In this document: in pieces, positions 16,574-25,140 of the stretch
How the letters are laid out: each line of letters begins with the position of its first letter
How positions within the stretch are numbered: position 1 is the first letter of the stretch
NCBI GenBank assembly: GCA_016870035.1
Contig: VGCJ01000015.1
Location: 1 to 35,147 of the forward strand
Direction: 5' to 3'
From: Alphaproteobacteria bacterium
Lineage (GTDB): Bacteria > Pseudomonadota > Alphaproteobacteria > Rhizobiales > Beijerinckiaceae
DNA length: 35,147 nucleotides
Made by a program: the position numbers and the translations under genes
The notes under the pieces: generated by a model
Databases searched by the model: none
What the model saw: the letters and a program-made list of their open reading frames with translations, nothing else
What the model was told of the DNA's origin: nothing

Positions 16574-18841
16574 CTAGACCGGAATACCGTGAGACTGCGC
16601 AAAACTCTCTATCTGCGGGCGTAATGTCGCAACGCCATTTGATTGATCGAGAAGTTTTTCTAGATTCTCGGCAATCGTCGCGGCGTTAAGTTCAATCAAC
16701 ATCGCTTTTACAGGGCCGATAGAGGCGGGTGACATTGAAAGCGAGCGATAACCAAGACCAATCAAGGTCATCGCTTCAATAGGTCGCCCACCTAATTCAC
16801 CGCATAAAGTAACAGGAATACTCATGCGAGTTCCCGCCTCTGCGATCTTTTTCAAAGCACGCAGGCATGCTGGACTCAAAGGATCAAAACGTGCTGCCAT
16901 CATTGGATTTTCACGATCGGCTGCAAATAAGAACTGCATCAGATCATTTGACCCGACGGAGAGAAAATCTGCACGCTTACAGATTTCATCGATCTCGAAA
17001 AGTAAGGAGGGCACTTCAATCATCACGCCAAGCTTGATGCTTCTTGGCAAGCCGTGGCCATAACGTTCGAGATGATGAATCTCACGTTCGACAATCGCTT
17101 TGGCGCGATCAAATTCGTCAACTGTTGCCACCATCGGGAACATGATGCGAAGGTCATGATCTTTTGCGGCTTTCAACATCGAACGCAATTGCGCGCGCAA
17201 CAAACCAGGACGATCAAGCCCAATACGAATGGCGCGCCATCCAAGCGCCGGATTTTCTTCCCCACCCGTACGCATATAGGGAAGAATTTTATCGCCTCCA
17301 ATATCGAGCGTACGAAATGTTACAGGCTTCTTCTGCGCAGCTTCTAAAACCGTGCGATAGAAACTAATTTGTTCATTCGTATTCGGCATCCGCGCCGACA
17401 CCATAAACTGCAATTCGGTTCTAAACAGACCAATGCCATCAGCGCCTGTGTCTTCAATATGCGGTAGATCAATGAGAAGTCCCGCGTTGAGATTGAGCTT
17501 AATCGATTGACCATCTTTTGTAACCGAAGGTACATCACGCAGTATGCGATATTGTTCCTGACGACGCGCTCTGAGGCGCACTTTTTCCTTATAGGTTTCT
17601 TTGATATCAGGCTGCGGACGAACTTGTACTTGCGCCGCACCGCCATCGACAATGATCGCATCTCCGGCAACAATAACACCCGTAATGTTTTCAACTGTAC
17701 CGACTGCAGGAATACCAAGTGCACGCGCAACAATGGCGATGTGACTTGTTGGCCCGCCTTCTTCGAGCACAAGTCCGCGCAGTTTTGAGCGATCATAATC
17801 AAGTAAAGCGGCCGGACCCATCGAGCGTGCAATCAGAATGGCATTATCAGGCAAAAGCACACGGCCATCAATCATGTCACGACCAAGTAATCGATGAAGT
17901 AGCCGATTGGCCAATTCATCGAGATCATGCAAGCGCTCACGCAGATAAGGATCCGTCTGACGCAACATGCGCGCGCGATTATCTGATTGCACACGTTCGA
18001 CGGCGGCTTCGGCCGTGAGACCCGTTTGCACCGCTTCACGCAGGCGACGCATCCAGCCTGGGTCATTGGCAAACATACGATAGGTTTCAAGAACCTCGCG
18101 ATGTTCGCCGCCATGCATCACGTCACCGCGATCAACAAGCTGATCGATGGACACGCGCAAATCGGCAACAGCTTCATCAATTCGTTGTTGTTCTTTGGCC
18201 GTGTCATCCGCAATGAGATTGGAAATTACAATGCGTGGCTCATGCAACACCGCATAACCCAAACCAACCCCATCAGACAAAGGCTGACCCGAGAGTGTCA
18301 AGGAGCGCGTAAGCGCAATATCTGATCCCGAATGAGCAAGCAATTTCAATTCACCGGCGGCAATGATCTCGGCAAGCACCATCGCGGTGGTTTGCAGCGC
18401 CTCGACTTCCTCATCCGTATAAAGACGGTGCGCGCGGTTCTGAACAACGAGAACGCCAAGCGTATTGCCGGAACGTAAGACTGGCACCCCGAGGAAGGAT
18501 TGATAGATTTCTTCGCCGGTTTCCGGACGATAGGAGAAGGCGGGGTGATGCTGCGCGTCCTGCACATTCATCGGTTCGGCTTGAAGAGCAATCAAGCCCA
18601 CAAGACCCTCGCCGGCTTTCATGGTCGTCATATGCACGGCTTCGCGCTTCAACCCTTCGGTGGCGAAGAGTTCAAGCATGTTGTCGGCACGCATCACATA
18701 AAAGGAACACACTTCGGCGACCATATTGGCCGCAATCAAGGTCACGATTTTATCAAGGCGTGCCTGAGCGCTGACCGGCTCCGCCATGACTTCGCGGAGG
18801 CGGCGTAACAACACTCTCGGTCCACCGTGTGATGACCGCAT
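16574..18841 (-). CDS. ptsP: nitrogen PTS enzyme I (PtsP, EI-Ntr)
   Basis: EI-Ntr takes phosphate from phosphoenolpyruvate and starts the NPr/EIIA-Ntr relay that tunes nitrogen, potassium and carbon metabolism. The 755-residue protein has an N-terminal GAF domain (about 20-165), an HPr-binding helical region (about 195-320), the swivelling domain with the phosphorylated His367 in EEGGPTSHIAIVARALGIPA, and a PEP-binding TIM barrel with GIGLFRTEL, GWRAIRIGL and SVGSNDLMQF. The GAF domain distinguishes it from the sugar PTS enzyme I. The start at 18841 has GGAAA upstream and sits 16 bases from a tight inverted repeat. The place between lysC and prfA is a conserved alphaproteobacterial arrangement. 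Confidence 0.96.
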   Translation of the reverse strand: MRSSHGGPRVLLRRLREVMAEPVSAQARLDKIVTLIAANMVAEVCSFYVMRADNMLELFATEGLKREAVHMTTMKAGEGLVGLIALQAEPMNVQDAQHHPAFSYRPETGEEIYQSFLGVPVLRSGNTLGVLVVQNRAHRLYTDEEVEALQTTAMVLAEIIAAGELKLLAHSGSDIALTRSLTLSGQPLSDGVGLGYAVLHEPRIVISNLIADDTAKEQQRIDEAVADLRVSIDQLVDRGDVMHGGEHREVLETYRMFANDPGWMRRLREAVQTGLTAEAAVERVQSDNRARMLRQTDPYLRERLHDLDELANRLLHRLLGRDMIDGRVLLPDNAILIARSMGPAALLDYDRSKLRGLVLEEGGPTSHIAIVARALGIPAVGTVENITGVIVAGDAIIVDGGAAQVQVRPQPDIKETYKEKVRLRARRQEQYRILRDVPSVTKDGQSIKLNLNAGLLIDLPHIEDTGADGIGLFRTELQFMVSARMPNTNEQISFYRTVLEAAQKKPVTFRTLDIGGDKILPYMRTGGEENPALGWRAIRIGLDRPGLLRAQLRSMLKAAKDHDLRIMFPMVATVDEFDRAKAIVEREIHHLERYGHGLPRSIKLGVMIEVPSLLFEIDEICKRADFLSVGSNDLMQFLFAADRENPMMAARFDPLSPACLRALKKIAEAGTRMSIPVTLCGELGGRPIEAMTLIGLGYRSLSMSPASIGPVKAMLIELNAATIAENLEKLLDQSNGVATLRPQIESFAQSHGIPV

Positions 18842-18857
18842 GACTCAGTTTCCCTCG

Positions 18858-18873
18858 TCCGATCTTGATCGGA
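18858..18873. promoter_or_regulatory. perfect inverted repeat just upstream of ptsP
   Basis: TCCGATC-TT-GATCGGA, two 7-base arms with a 2-base spacer, ends 16 bases before the ptsP ATG on the minus strand. In mRNA it would form a tight hairpin next to the ribosome site; in DNA it could be an operator. No T run follows, so it is not a standard lysC terminator. Confidence 0.35.
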
Positions 18874-19000
18874 AAGCACCCATAAACACGAATTCCCAAA
18901 AAAGGATGCGTACTGAATCTTGCTTTAGTCTTCTTTACACAAAGTTGCAAAACAGTCTGGATCGACCCTGACCCATCAGCCCTGCATCGAAACGTCGCGC

Positions 19001-20239
19001 TTAGGCCTTATCGAGGCCATAGAGCGAATGCAGCGTGCGGACAGCCAATTCCGTATAAGCGCTATCAATCAACACCGAGAATTTGATTTCAGAGGTTGTG
19101 ATCGCACGGATATTGACGCCTTTTTCCGCAAGCGCCTTGAAGGCCTTTGCCGCGACGCCGGCATGACTGCGCATCCCCACTCCGATCGCCGATACTTTAA
19201 CGACATCCGTGGCGCCTTGCAGTGACGCATAACCAATTGTTCCGCGCAGTCCCTCGAGAATGGTCTTCGCACGTTCAAAATCGGCGGTCGGCACAGTGAA
19301 GGTGATATCGGTCGTGGTCGTGTCGTCCGACACAACCTGAATGATCATATCAACATTGATATTCGCATCCGCGAGCGGAACGAAAATGGCTGCGGCAATG
19401 CCGGGCTTATCGGCGACACGGCGCAAGGTAATTTGAGCCTCGTCTTTGGAATAGGCAATGCCGGTGATGATTTGTTGTTCCACAATATCCTCCTCGCCGC
19501 AGATTAGGGTTCCGGGTTTTGGATCCGCCGGATCATCGAATGATGACCGCACATAAGTTGGCACCCGATGTGTCATCGCGAGTTCAACGGAACGAACTTG
19601 CAAGATTTTGGCCCCCATCGAAGCCATTTCGAGCATTTCTTCAAAGGCAACTTTTTCGAGCCGTTGCGCCTTGGGAACAATGCGCGGATCGGTCGTATAG
19701 ACCCCATCAACGTCGGTATAGATGTCGCAGCGCTCGGCATTGAGTCCAGCAGCAATCGCCACCGCGCTGGTGTCCGAACCGCCACGGCCAAAAGTCGTCA
19801 CGCGCCCTGTTTCCGCGTGTATGCCCTGAAAACCCGCGATAACGGCCACTTCATTGCGTTTCCGGAACCCGTCGATAATGCCGGCTCCGTCCATACCGGA
19901 AATACGGGCGGACCCATGAGCATCGTCCGTATGAAGCGGAATTTGCCAGCCCTGCCAGGAGCGGGCTGGAATGCCTATATTCTGGAGCGCCATAGCCAAA
20001 AGGCCCGAGGTCACCTGCTCGCCCGAGGCCACGACCGCGTCATATTCGCGTTGGTCATAGAGCGGGGCGGCGTCTTTACACCAGGCGACGAGCTCATTGG
20101 TCTTGCCCGACATGGCTGAAACCACGACCGCAACGTGATACCCCGCCTCAACTTCGCGCTTCACATGTAGGGCGACATTGCGGATCCGGTCGAGATTGGC
20201 GACCGAAGTTCCGCCAAATTTCATCACAAAGGTTTTCAT
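19001..20239 (-). CDS. lysC: aspartate kinase
   Basis: Aspartokinase phosphorylates aspartate, the first step to lysine, threonine and methionine. From ATG 20239 it is 412 residues, as in other alphaproteobacteria; the open frame reaches 20413 but the added 58 residues are not conserved and would overlap the ubiG leader. Visible are the N-terminal KFGGTSV (7-13), VVVSAMSGKTNELV, the TFGRGGSDTSAVAIAAGL nucleotide-binding loop, and the DVDGVYTTDPRIV block. Two C-terminal ACT domains begin near ITGIAYSKDEAQITLRRVAD, with NVDMIIQVVSDDTTTTDITF and KGVNIRAITTSEIKFSVLID, and would give feedback control by lysine or threonine. It is divergent from ubiG. Confidence 0.97.
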   Translation of the reverse strand: MKTFVMKFGGTSVANLDRIRNVALHVKREVEAGYHVAVVVSAMSGKTNELVAWCKDAAPLYDQREYDAVVASGEQVTSGLLAMALQNIGIPARSWQGWQIPLHTDDAHGSARISGMDGAGIIDGFRKRNEVAVIAGFQGIHAETGRVTTFGRGGSDTSAVAIAAGLNAERCDIYTDVDGVYTTDPRIVPKAQRLEKVAFEEMLEMASMGAKILQVRSVELAMTHRVPTYVRSSFDDPADPKPGTLICGEEDIVEQQIITGIAYSKDEAQITLRRVADKPGIAAAIFVPLADANINVDMIIQVVSDDTTTTDITFTVPTADFERAKTILEGLRGTIGYASLQGATDVVKVSAIGVGMRSHAGVAAKAFKALAEKGVNIRAITTSEIKFSVLIDSAYTELAVRTLHSLYGLDKA

Positions 20240-20391
20240 CAGAACGGGAAACCGTCTTGAAACAAGGGGCCAGAGCGGACTTGCGTCCTGCGTATTGCCG
20301 GTTGAAAAAGGCGCATATCCATGGCGGCGTGGGGGCCCTCTGTCAACCGCCCGACCAGGACTGTGGACGCCGAAAGGCAAAGGAATTTCCA

Positions 20392-21135
20392 ATGACAAAT
20401 GCCCATGGCTCAACGATCGATGAAAACGAGGTCGCCCGGTTCGAGCGGATCGCGCGGACCTGGTGGGATGAGAAAGGCCCCATGGGGGTTCTACACCGGT
20501 TCAACCCCGTCCGGTTACAGGTCATTCGCGGACGAGCGCTCAAGCGCTTTGGCCGCGATGGTGAGGAGGCCAAGCCGCTTGCTGGACTTTCAGTGGTTGA
20601 TATCGGTTGCGGCGGCGGTCTTCTCTGCGAACCTTTGAGCCGGCTTGGCGCCAATGTGACAGGCATTGATCCCGCGCCGACCAATATTGAAGTTGCCAAA
20701 CTACATGCGTCAAAAAGCGGGCTCTCAATCGATTATCGACAAACGACTATTGAATCACTCGTTGAAGAAGGTGCGCGGTTCGACATTGTGCTCGCAATGG
20801 AAGTTGTCGAACATGTTGCCGATGTTGATGCGTTTATTACCGCTTGCACCGCCGCCGTAAAACCCGGTGGTCTTCTTGTTATGGCGACCTTGAATCGAAC
20901 GCTCAAAGCTTTTGCGCTTGCGATTGTCGGTGCGGAATATGTTTTGCGATGGTTGCCGCGCGGCACACATCAATGGGAAAAATTTGTTACACCTTCAGAA
21001 CTCACGCGCGCGATTGAGCGCGATGGATTGATGCTTGATTATCAAGCGGGTGTTGTTCTCAATCCACTCACCAATCACTGGAAACTATCACGTGATATGG
21101 ATGTTAATTATATGCTCACGGCGGTGCGCGATTAA
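20392..21135 (+). CDS. ubiG: ubiquinone biosynthesis O-methyltransferase UbiG
   Basis: UbiG carries out both O-methylations in ubiquinone synthesis, feeding the quinone pool used by complex II. The 247-residue protein starts at ATG 20392 with AAGGA eight bases before; the upstream extension to 20257 is not conserved. Family marks are the N-terminal FERIARTWWDEKGPMGVLHR and FNPVRLQVI, the SAM motif VVDIGCGGGLLCEPLSRLGA, the acidic GIDPAP, and VLAMEVVEHVADVDAFI. The C-terminal ANRTLKAFALAI-type block appears as ATLNRTLKAFALAIVGAEYV, followed by LPRGTHQWEKFVTPSEL. It converges on the DUF1178 gene with only six bases between the stop codons. Confidence 0.96.
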   Translation: MTNAHGSTIDENEVARFERIARTWWDEKGPMGVLHRFNPVRLQVIRGRALKRFGRDGEEAKPLAGLSVVDIGCGGGLLCEPLSRLGANVTGIDPAPTNIEVAKLHASKSGLSIDYRQTTIESLVEEGARFDIVLAMEVVEHVADVDAFITACTAAVKPGGLLVMATLNRTLKAFALAIVGAEYVLRWLPRGTHQWEKFVTPSELTRAIERDGLMLDYQAGVVLNPLTNHWKLSRDMDVNYMLTAVRD

Positions 21136-21141
21136 ACTTTA

Positions 21142-21597
21142 TCAATTTGCGTCATCAAAAGAAGGAGGCAGCGGCAACACACCGATACCTTCATCAAGAA
21201 GATCACGCGCGTCAGCCAAAGTGGTGCGGCCGTAAATCTGTTTTGCGTCCCGTTGGCCAAAATGAATCTTGCGGGCTTCTTCGGCAAAATCTTCACCGAC
21301 ATCTTCAGCGTCATTGATCATCTCGGCACGCAATTCAGAAAGGCGACGACGAAGCTCGCGCTCTTCATCAGAGATCAACGGTGTGGGCACTTCATTCACA
21401 AATTCAGTTGGTAAAGCCTGCGTCCGATTATCAGTGCGCGCAACTGATGGCGCCATGATTGCGCGATCAACTTTATTGCTTCCGCAAATGGCGCAAGCGA
21501 CAAAACCGCGCTTCTTCTGTTTTTCAAAAGCCTCGCTTGAAGGAAACCATCCTTCAAAATCATGGCCATCATCGCAGTGTAATTGATATTTGATCAT
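21142..21597 (-). CDS. DUF1178 family protein
   Basis: This 151-residue protein has the family N-terminus MIKYQLHCDDGHDFEGWFPS and a second Cys pair in FVACAICGSNKVDRAIMAPS, which together could bind zinc. The C-terminal half (ERELRRRLSELRAEM, then AEDVGEDFAEEARKIHFG and DEGIGVLPLPPSFDDAN) is also typical of the family. No function is established that I know of. It is the last gene of the minus-strand run comF, grxC, nitrilase, DUF1178; the nitrilase stop lies 26 bases before its start. Confidence 0.9.
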   Translation of the reverse strand: MIKYQLHCDDGHDFEGWFPSSEAFEKQKKRGFVACAICGSNKVDRAIMAPSVARTDNRTQALPTEFVNEVPTPLISDEERELRRRLSELRAEMINDAEDVGEDFAEEARKIHFGQRDAKQIYGRTTLADARDLLDEGIGVLPLPPSFDDAN

Positions 21598-21623
21598 GAG
21601 GGACGAATATCTACTTTGACCAG

Positions 21624-22451
21624 TTAATAAACACTAACGGGGGTCGGACGTGTGTGACGCAGAGATGGAATACGACTGCGCGCTTCTATAACAGCATCTG
21701 TGTTGATTTCGGCTAAAATGAGCCCTGGCTTGTCATCGCCTTCAGCCAAAACACGGCCCCACGGATCAACAATCATCGAGTGGCCGTAGGTTTCACGGCC
21801 ATCTTCATGCAAGCCCGCTTGCGCTGCTGAAATCATGAAGGCACCATTTTCGATTGCGCGCGCCCGTTGCAAAATAGACCAGTGCGCCTCACCCGTTTGT
21901 CTTGTGAAACATGCAGGCGCACTCAAAACAGTTGCGCCATGATCGGCAAGCGCGCGAAAGAGATAGGGAAAGCGGACATCATAACAAATCGATACGCCGA
22001 GCTTTGCGTTCGGAATGTCAACGACAATGGCTTCAGATCCGCCAGTGAATATATTGGACTCACGCCATGTTTCACCATTGGCAAGATCAACATCAAAGAG
22101 ATGAATCTTATCATAGCGCGCAGCGATATTGCCTGTTTGTGTGATCACAAAAGCGCAGTTTGTAACTTTATCACTATTCTTGATCGACAATGAGCCCGCA
22201 TGAATCGTGATCTTCAATTCACGCGCGAGCGCTTTAAACGCAAGCAACATGGGATCGGTGTCTTCGGTGAAAAGACTTTTCATCATCGTTTCGCGATCAC
22301 GATTAACGAGATTCGAAATTTCCGGCGTTTGAATAAAAGTGGCGCCACGTGAAGCGGCTTCACGGATCATGCGCACGGCATCATCACGATTGACTACGGG
22401 ATCCTTGCGGCCGCACATTTGCACGCACGCGGCTATGAAAGAGTGAGACAT
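21624..22451 (-). CDS. carbon-nitrogen hydrolase (nitrilase family, Nit1-like amidase)
   Basis: The 275-residue enzyme has the Glu-Lys-Cys catalytic set of the nitrilase superfamily: Glu44 in FIQTPEISN, Lys115 in ARYDKIHLFDVDL, and Cys156 in LGVSICYDVRFPYLFRAL. The HLFDVDL and ICYDVRFPxLFR blocks resemble Nit1-type deaminated glutathione amidases, which repair a transamination side product of glutathione. That specific substrate is inference, though the neighbouring glutaredoxin gene fits a thiol context. I chose ATG 22451; a TTG one codon earlier is also open. The start is 12 bases after the grxC stop. Confidence 0.92.
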   Translation of the reverse strand: MSHSFIAACVQMCGRKDPVVNRDDAVRMIREAASRGATFIQTPEISNLVNRDRETMMKSLFTEDTDPMLLAFKALARELKITIHAGSLSIKNSDKVTNCAFVITQTGNIAARYDKIHLFDVDLANGETWRESNIFTGGSEAIVVDIPNAKLGVSICYDVRFPYLFRALADHGATVLSAPACFTRQTGEAHWSILQRARAIENGAFMISAAQAGLHEDGRETYGHSMIVDPWGRVLAEGDDKPGLILAEINTDAVIEARSRIPSLRHTRPTPVSVY

Positions 22452-22463
22452 CAAATTTCCGTT

Positions 22464-22721
22464 CTAAGCTTGGAGCAACGGGTCAAGTTTGCCCGCTCGA
22501 TCGAGCGCATAGAGATCGTCGCACCCGCCAACATGGGTAGCACCAATGAAAATTTGCGGAACTGACGAGCGACCATTCGCACGCTCTGCCATCGCGGCTT
22601 GCTTCTCGCCGCCTTCGGATACATCGATCTCGTTAAAGACAACGCCTTTTGTTGTCAGAAGATCTTTGGCCGAATGGCAATAGGGGCACCAGGATTTTGT
22701 GTAGATCGTGACCGGTTGCAT
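22464..22721 (-). CDS. grxC: glutaredoxin 3 (GrxC)
   Basis: An 85-residue dithiol glutaredoxin with the active site C12-P-Y-C15 in YTKSWCPYCHSAKDLL, the cis-proline region SSVPQIFIGATHVGG, and the C-terminal DDLYALDRAGKLDPLL. It reduces disulfides and mixed glutathione disulfides using glutathione. Length and motifs match bacterial GrxC (E. coli 83 residues). It lies between comF and the nitrilase gene on the same strand, an order common in Hyphomicrobiales. Confidence 0.96.
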   Translation of the reverse strand: MQPVTIYTKSWCPYCHSAKDLLTTKGVVFNEIDVSEGGEKQAAMAERANGRSSVPQIFIGATHVGGCDDLYALDRAGKLDPLLQA

Positions 22722-22753
22722 CAGAACGCGCCTCTGTCGAATAGTCCTTCTCT

Positions 22754-22783
22754 ATATAGACCGAAATTAGGCCTTTGCCACAA
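22754..22783 (-). promoter_or_regulatory. candidate sigma-70 promoter for grxC
   Basis: On the minus strand TTGTGG (22778-22783) is followed after 18 bases by CTATAT (22754-22759), 33 bases upstream of the grxC ATG. The -35 overlaps the last codons of comF. Matches are partial; this is read by eye only. Confidence 0.35.
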
Positions 22784-23541
22784 CGGCAAAAACGAGAAGA
22801 TCGACCGCCGAGGCGCCCGCTTTGAGCGAAGTGCGTGCACAGGCATTTCCGGTCGCCGCCGAGGTCATCACATCATCAATCAAAAGAATGCGCCGTCGGG
22901 CGACCTGATGCCGCTCATGATCCGGAACGGCGAAGGCGCGCGCGAGATTATCCGCCCGCTCGGCCCGCGTGAGCCCCACTTGCGGACGGGTCGCTTTGAT
23001 GCGCGCTAACACCTCATAGCCCACCGGCTTTAGCGTCAAAAACACCGATCTCTTTGGCGAGAAGTGCTGCCTGGTTAAACCGCCTCCCCAAAAAGCGGAA
23101 GCGATGCAAAGGCACCGGTACGATAAGCGACGTGTCGTAGAGTAGTGCCTTTCCCGCTTCCGCCATCAAGCGCCCCATCGGGCGGGCCAATTCGGTGCGG
23201 TCGCCACATTTGAAGTGATGAACAAGGTCGCGGGCCAGGCCATCATACCGAAAGGCCGCCCGCGCGCGTTCGAAAACTGGCGGATCAGACACCGCCAACG
23301 GTGACAATGGCTCTGGCCCGAGATCAAAGGGCACGGGAACGCCATAGCGCTGGCAGACGGGCGGTGAGATAAACGGCAACCCCTGCCAACAAGTGGCGCA
23401 AAATCGATCCGGCTCAATAACCGCCGCGCCACATCCGATGCAAGATGGCGGCCATAATAAATCGACAAGTGCGCCGAATGTCCCTTTCGCGCCGTGACGC
23501 AGATGAGTGGCAAGGCATAAACCATCAGGCAGTCGGGACAT
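22767..23541 (-). pseudogene. comF: ComF family phosphoribosyltransferase-like protein, frameshifted
   Basis: ComF proteins have an N-terminal zinc finger and a type I phosphoribosyltransferase fold and are needed for DNA uptake in several bacteria. The first part (from ATG 23541) has the zinc cysteines 34, 37, 48 and 51 (PPSCIGCGAAVIE, then DRFCATCW), RARAAFRYDGLARDLVHHFK, and VPVPLHRFRFLGRRFNQAAL. It then hits a TGA at 23014. The remainder continues in another frame: GLTRAERADNLARAFAV and the PRPP-binding RILLIDDVMTSAAT. The switch is at a run of five Ts (minus strand; 23038-23042): four would give an uninterrupted AKEIGVLTLKPVGYEVL. All motifs are otherwise intact, so recent inactivation or a sequence error are the two main readings. 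Confidence 0.87.
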
Positions 23542-23592
23542 GAAACGCGTTTCCGCTTTGACCTCAAAATGAAGAGAGCATAAAGCGTGTTT

Positions 23593-24480
23593 ATGACTGA
23601 CGCACCCTGTCTCTTTGACCAGTTGCTTTTGCACACACGCCTCAAACGCGCTCTCAAAATAGGCGCAACCTATTTTCTATTAGAGCGAGTGGCGGACGAT
23701 TTCGAATTACGTTTAGAGGCGCTTGCGCGATCTTTCGAAACAGTCGCCGATATCGGCACGCTTGGGCCGCATGCAGCATTAAAACTTTTCGCTTCACAAC
23801 GTTTCAAAAATATCATCAGGCAAGCGCCGCTTGCTGAAGTGCTCGGCACAGGCGCGTGGCAAAACATCATTGGTGAAACATCCCTTGTGCCTTTTGCGCC
23901 ACAAAGTCTTGATGCGGTGGTGTCACTCCTTGCCTTTCAATGGGTCGATGATCTTCCGGGTCTCCTCATCCAGATCAAACGCGCCTTGAAAGCCGATGGT
24001 TTATTCATCGCTTGTCTCTTAGGAGGACAAACGCTTCATGAGTTACGTGACTCATTTGCGCGCGCTGAAATCGAATGCGAAGGCGGATTGAGTCCGCGTG
24101 TGTCACCTTTTGCAGATTTACGTGATATCGGCGCGCTCATGCAACGTGCAGGCTTTGCTTTGCCAGTGGTTGATACCGAAACCATCACTGTGCGCTATCA
24201 AACGCCTTTGGCACTTTTTTCAGATCTACGTGCAATGGGCGGGACGAATGTCCTCATCGAAAGACGCAAGACGCCCCTACGTCGAAAGACCTTGTTACGC
24301 GCGCTTGGGATTTATGCCGAAAATTACAGTGACGCCGATGGACGTATTCGCGCGACATTCGAATGTCTCTGGGTGTCTGGCTGGAGACCGCATGAATCGC
24401 AACAAAAGCCCTTGCAACCCGGAAGCGCCAAAACACGATTGGCTGATGCATTGAACACTAAAGAAGGCATTCTCGATTAG
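23593..24480 (+). CDS. SAM-dependent methyltransferase-like protein, NDUFAF5 type
   Basis: The 295-residue sequence opens with FDQLLLHTRLKRAL, an alphaproteobacterial form of the FDR...R block seen in NDUFAF5-like proteins. It continues with VPFAPQSLDAVVSLLAFQWV and DDLPGLLIQIKRALKADGLF, then GGQTLHELRDSFARAEIECE and GGLSPRVSPFADLRDIGALM. In mitochondria NDUFAF5 hydroxylates an arginine of a complex I subunit during assembly; the bacterial role is inferred by family only. The SAM motif I is degenerate (VADIGTLGPHAA instead of a DxGxGxG loop). ATG 23593 was chosen over GTG 23587. It is divergent from comF with 51 bp between the starts. Confidence 0.8.
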   Translation: MTDAPCLFDQLLLHTRLKRALKIGATYFLLERVADDFELRLEALARSFETVADIGTLGPHAALKLFASQRFKNIIRQAPLAEVLGTGAWQNIIGETSLVPFAPQSLDAVVSLLAFQWVDDLPGLLIQIKRALKADGLFIACLLGGQTLHELRDSFARAEIECEGGLSPRVSPFADLRDIGALMQRAGFALPVVDTETITVRYQTPLALFSDLRAMGGTNVLIERRKTPLRRKTLLRALGIYAENYSDADGRIRATFECLWVSGWRPHESQQKPLQPGSAKTRLADALNTKEGILD

Positions 24481-24537
24481 AATTTCAATCGCCTTTTTCA
24501 AGGGGTCGAAGGTTTAACTCTTTTTAATGTTCCGGCC

Positions 24538-24562
24538 ACGCCTCGAACATGGTGAGAGGCGT
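24538..24562. promoter_or_regulatory. inverted repeat ACGCCTC-N11-GAGGCGT upstream of the Spy-like gene
   Basis: Perfect 7-base arms (24538-24544 and 24556-24562) lie in the 134-bp gap, 52 bases before the Spy-like ATG. It may be an operator or leader hairpin. No T run follows on the plus strand, so it does not look like a terminator for the methyltransferase gene. Confidence 0.3.
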
Positions 24563-24614
24563 AAGGATATCTCATCGCCTGATGTTACAGGTTTATCTTC
24601 AATGAGTTTTATTC

Positions 24615-25118
24615 ATGAAAGCCAGTAAAAAGCTTCTTCTTGCCGGTGCCGTTTCCATTCTCGTCGCGGAGGGCGCGGCCTTTGCCTTTGCGAGACCTGA
24701 AAATCATATGGACAAAATAATGCGCGGTGGATCGCATGCCTATGATATGAAAGGTCCGATGAGTGTGAAAATGGTTGAGCGATTTGAGCGCGCGATCAAA
24801 CCAACAGATGCTCAAAAGCCTGAACTGGACGCTCTAAAATCGGCGGTGACAAAAGCGCAAGACGGTTTGAAGGCCTCGTGTGATCAAGACAAAGAAAGCG
24901 CCGATCTAACGCCAACAGGTCGCCGCGCCGCAATGGAAAACCATCTTTCTCCCATGCTTGAAGCTGTGAAGATCATTCGGCCGACTGCAGACGCGCTGTA
25001 TGCAAAGCTTAATGACAAGCAACGCGACGCGTTGCGCTGGTCCATGCCGATGGGCGGGGGCCATCACGGTCATCATGGAGATGGCAAGATGAAATCTTCA
25101 GGCGAAGGACAGAATTAA
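24615..25118 (+). CDS. Spy/CpxP-like LTxxQ periplasmic protein
   Basis: This 167-residue protein has a signal peptide (KKLLLAGAVSILVAEGAAFA, 5-24) and a mostly helical mature part. Two motifs resemble the LTxxQ pair of Spy/CpxP periplasmic chaperone and metal-sensor proteins: PTDAQ (63-67) and LNDKQ (132-136). It ends in a His/Gly-rich tail with HHGHH (150-154), which could bind metal. Family members hold unfolded proteins or sense envelope stress; which applies here is not visible. It stands alone, with no two-component or efflux genes next to it, and converges on the aldolase gene. Confidence 0.82.
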   Translation: MKASKKLLLAGAVSILVAEGAAFAFARPENHMDKIMRGGSHAYDMKGPMSVKMVERFERAIKPTDAQKPELDALKSAVTKAQDGLKASCDQDKESADLTPTGRRAAMENHLSPMLEAVKIIRPTADALYAKLNDKQRDALRWSMPMGGGHHGHHGDGKMKSSGEGQN

Positions 25119-25140
25119 AGTCTAATTCTGAGCAGAAAAA

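Noticed and set aside
20240-20413. N-terminal extensions of lysC and ubiG over their shared intergenic region
   Set aside because: Both extended frames overlap each other antisense and are not conserved; the internal ATGs at 20239 and 20392 give family-typical lengths and, for ubiG, a good ribosome site.
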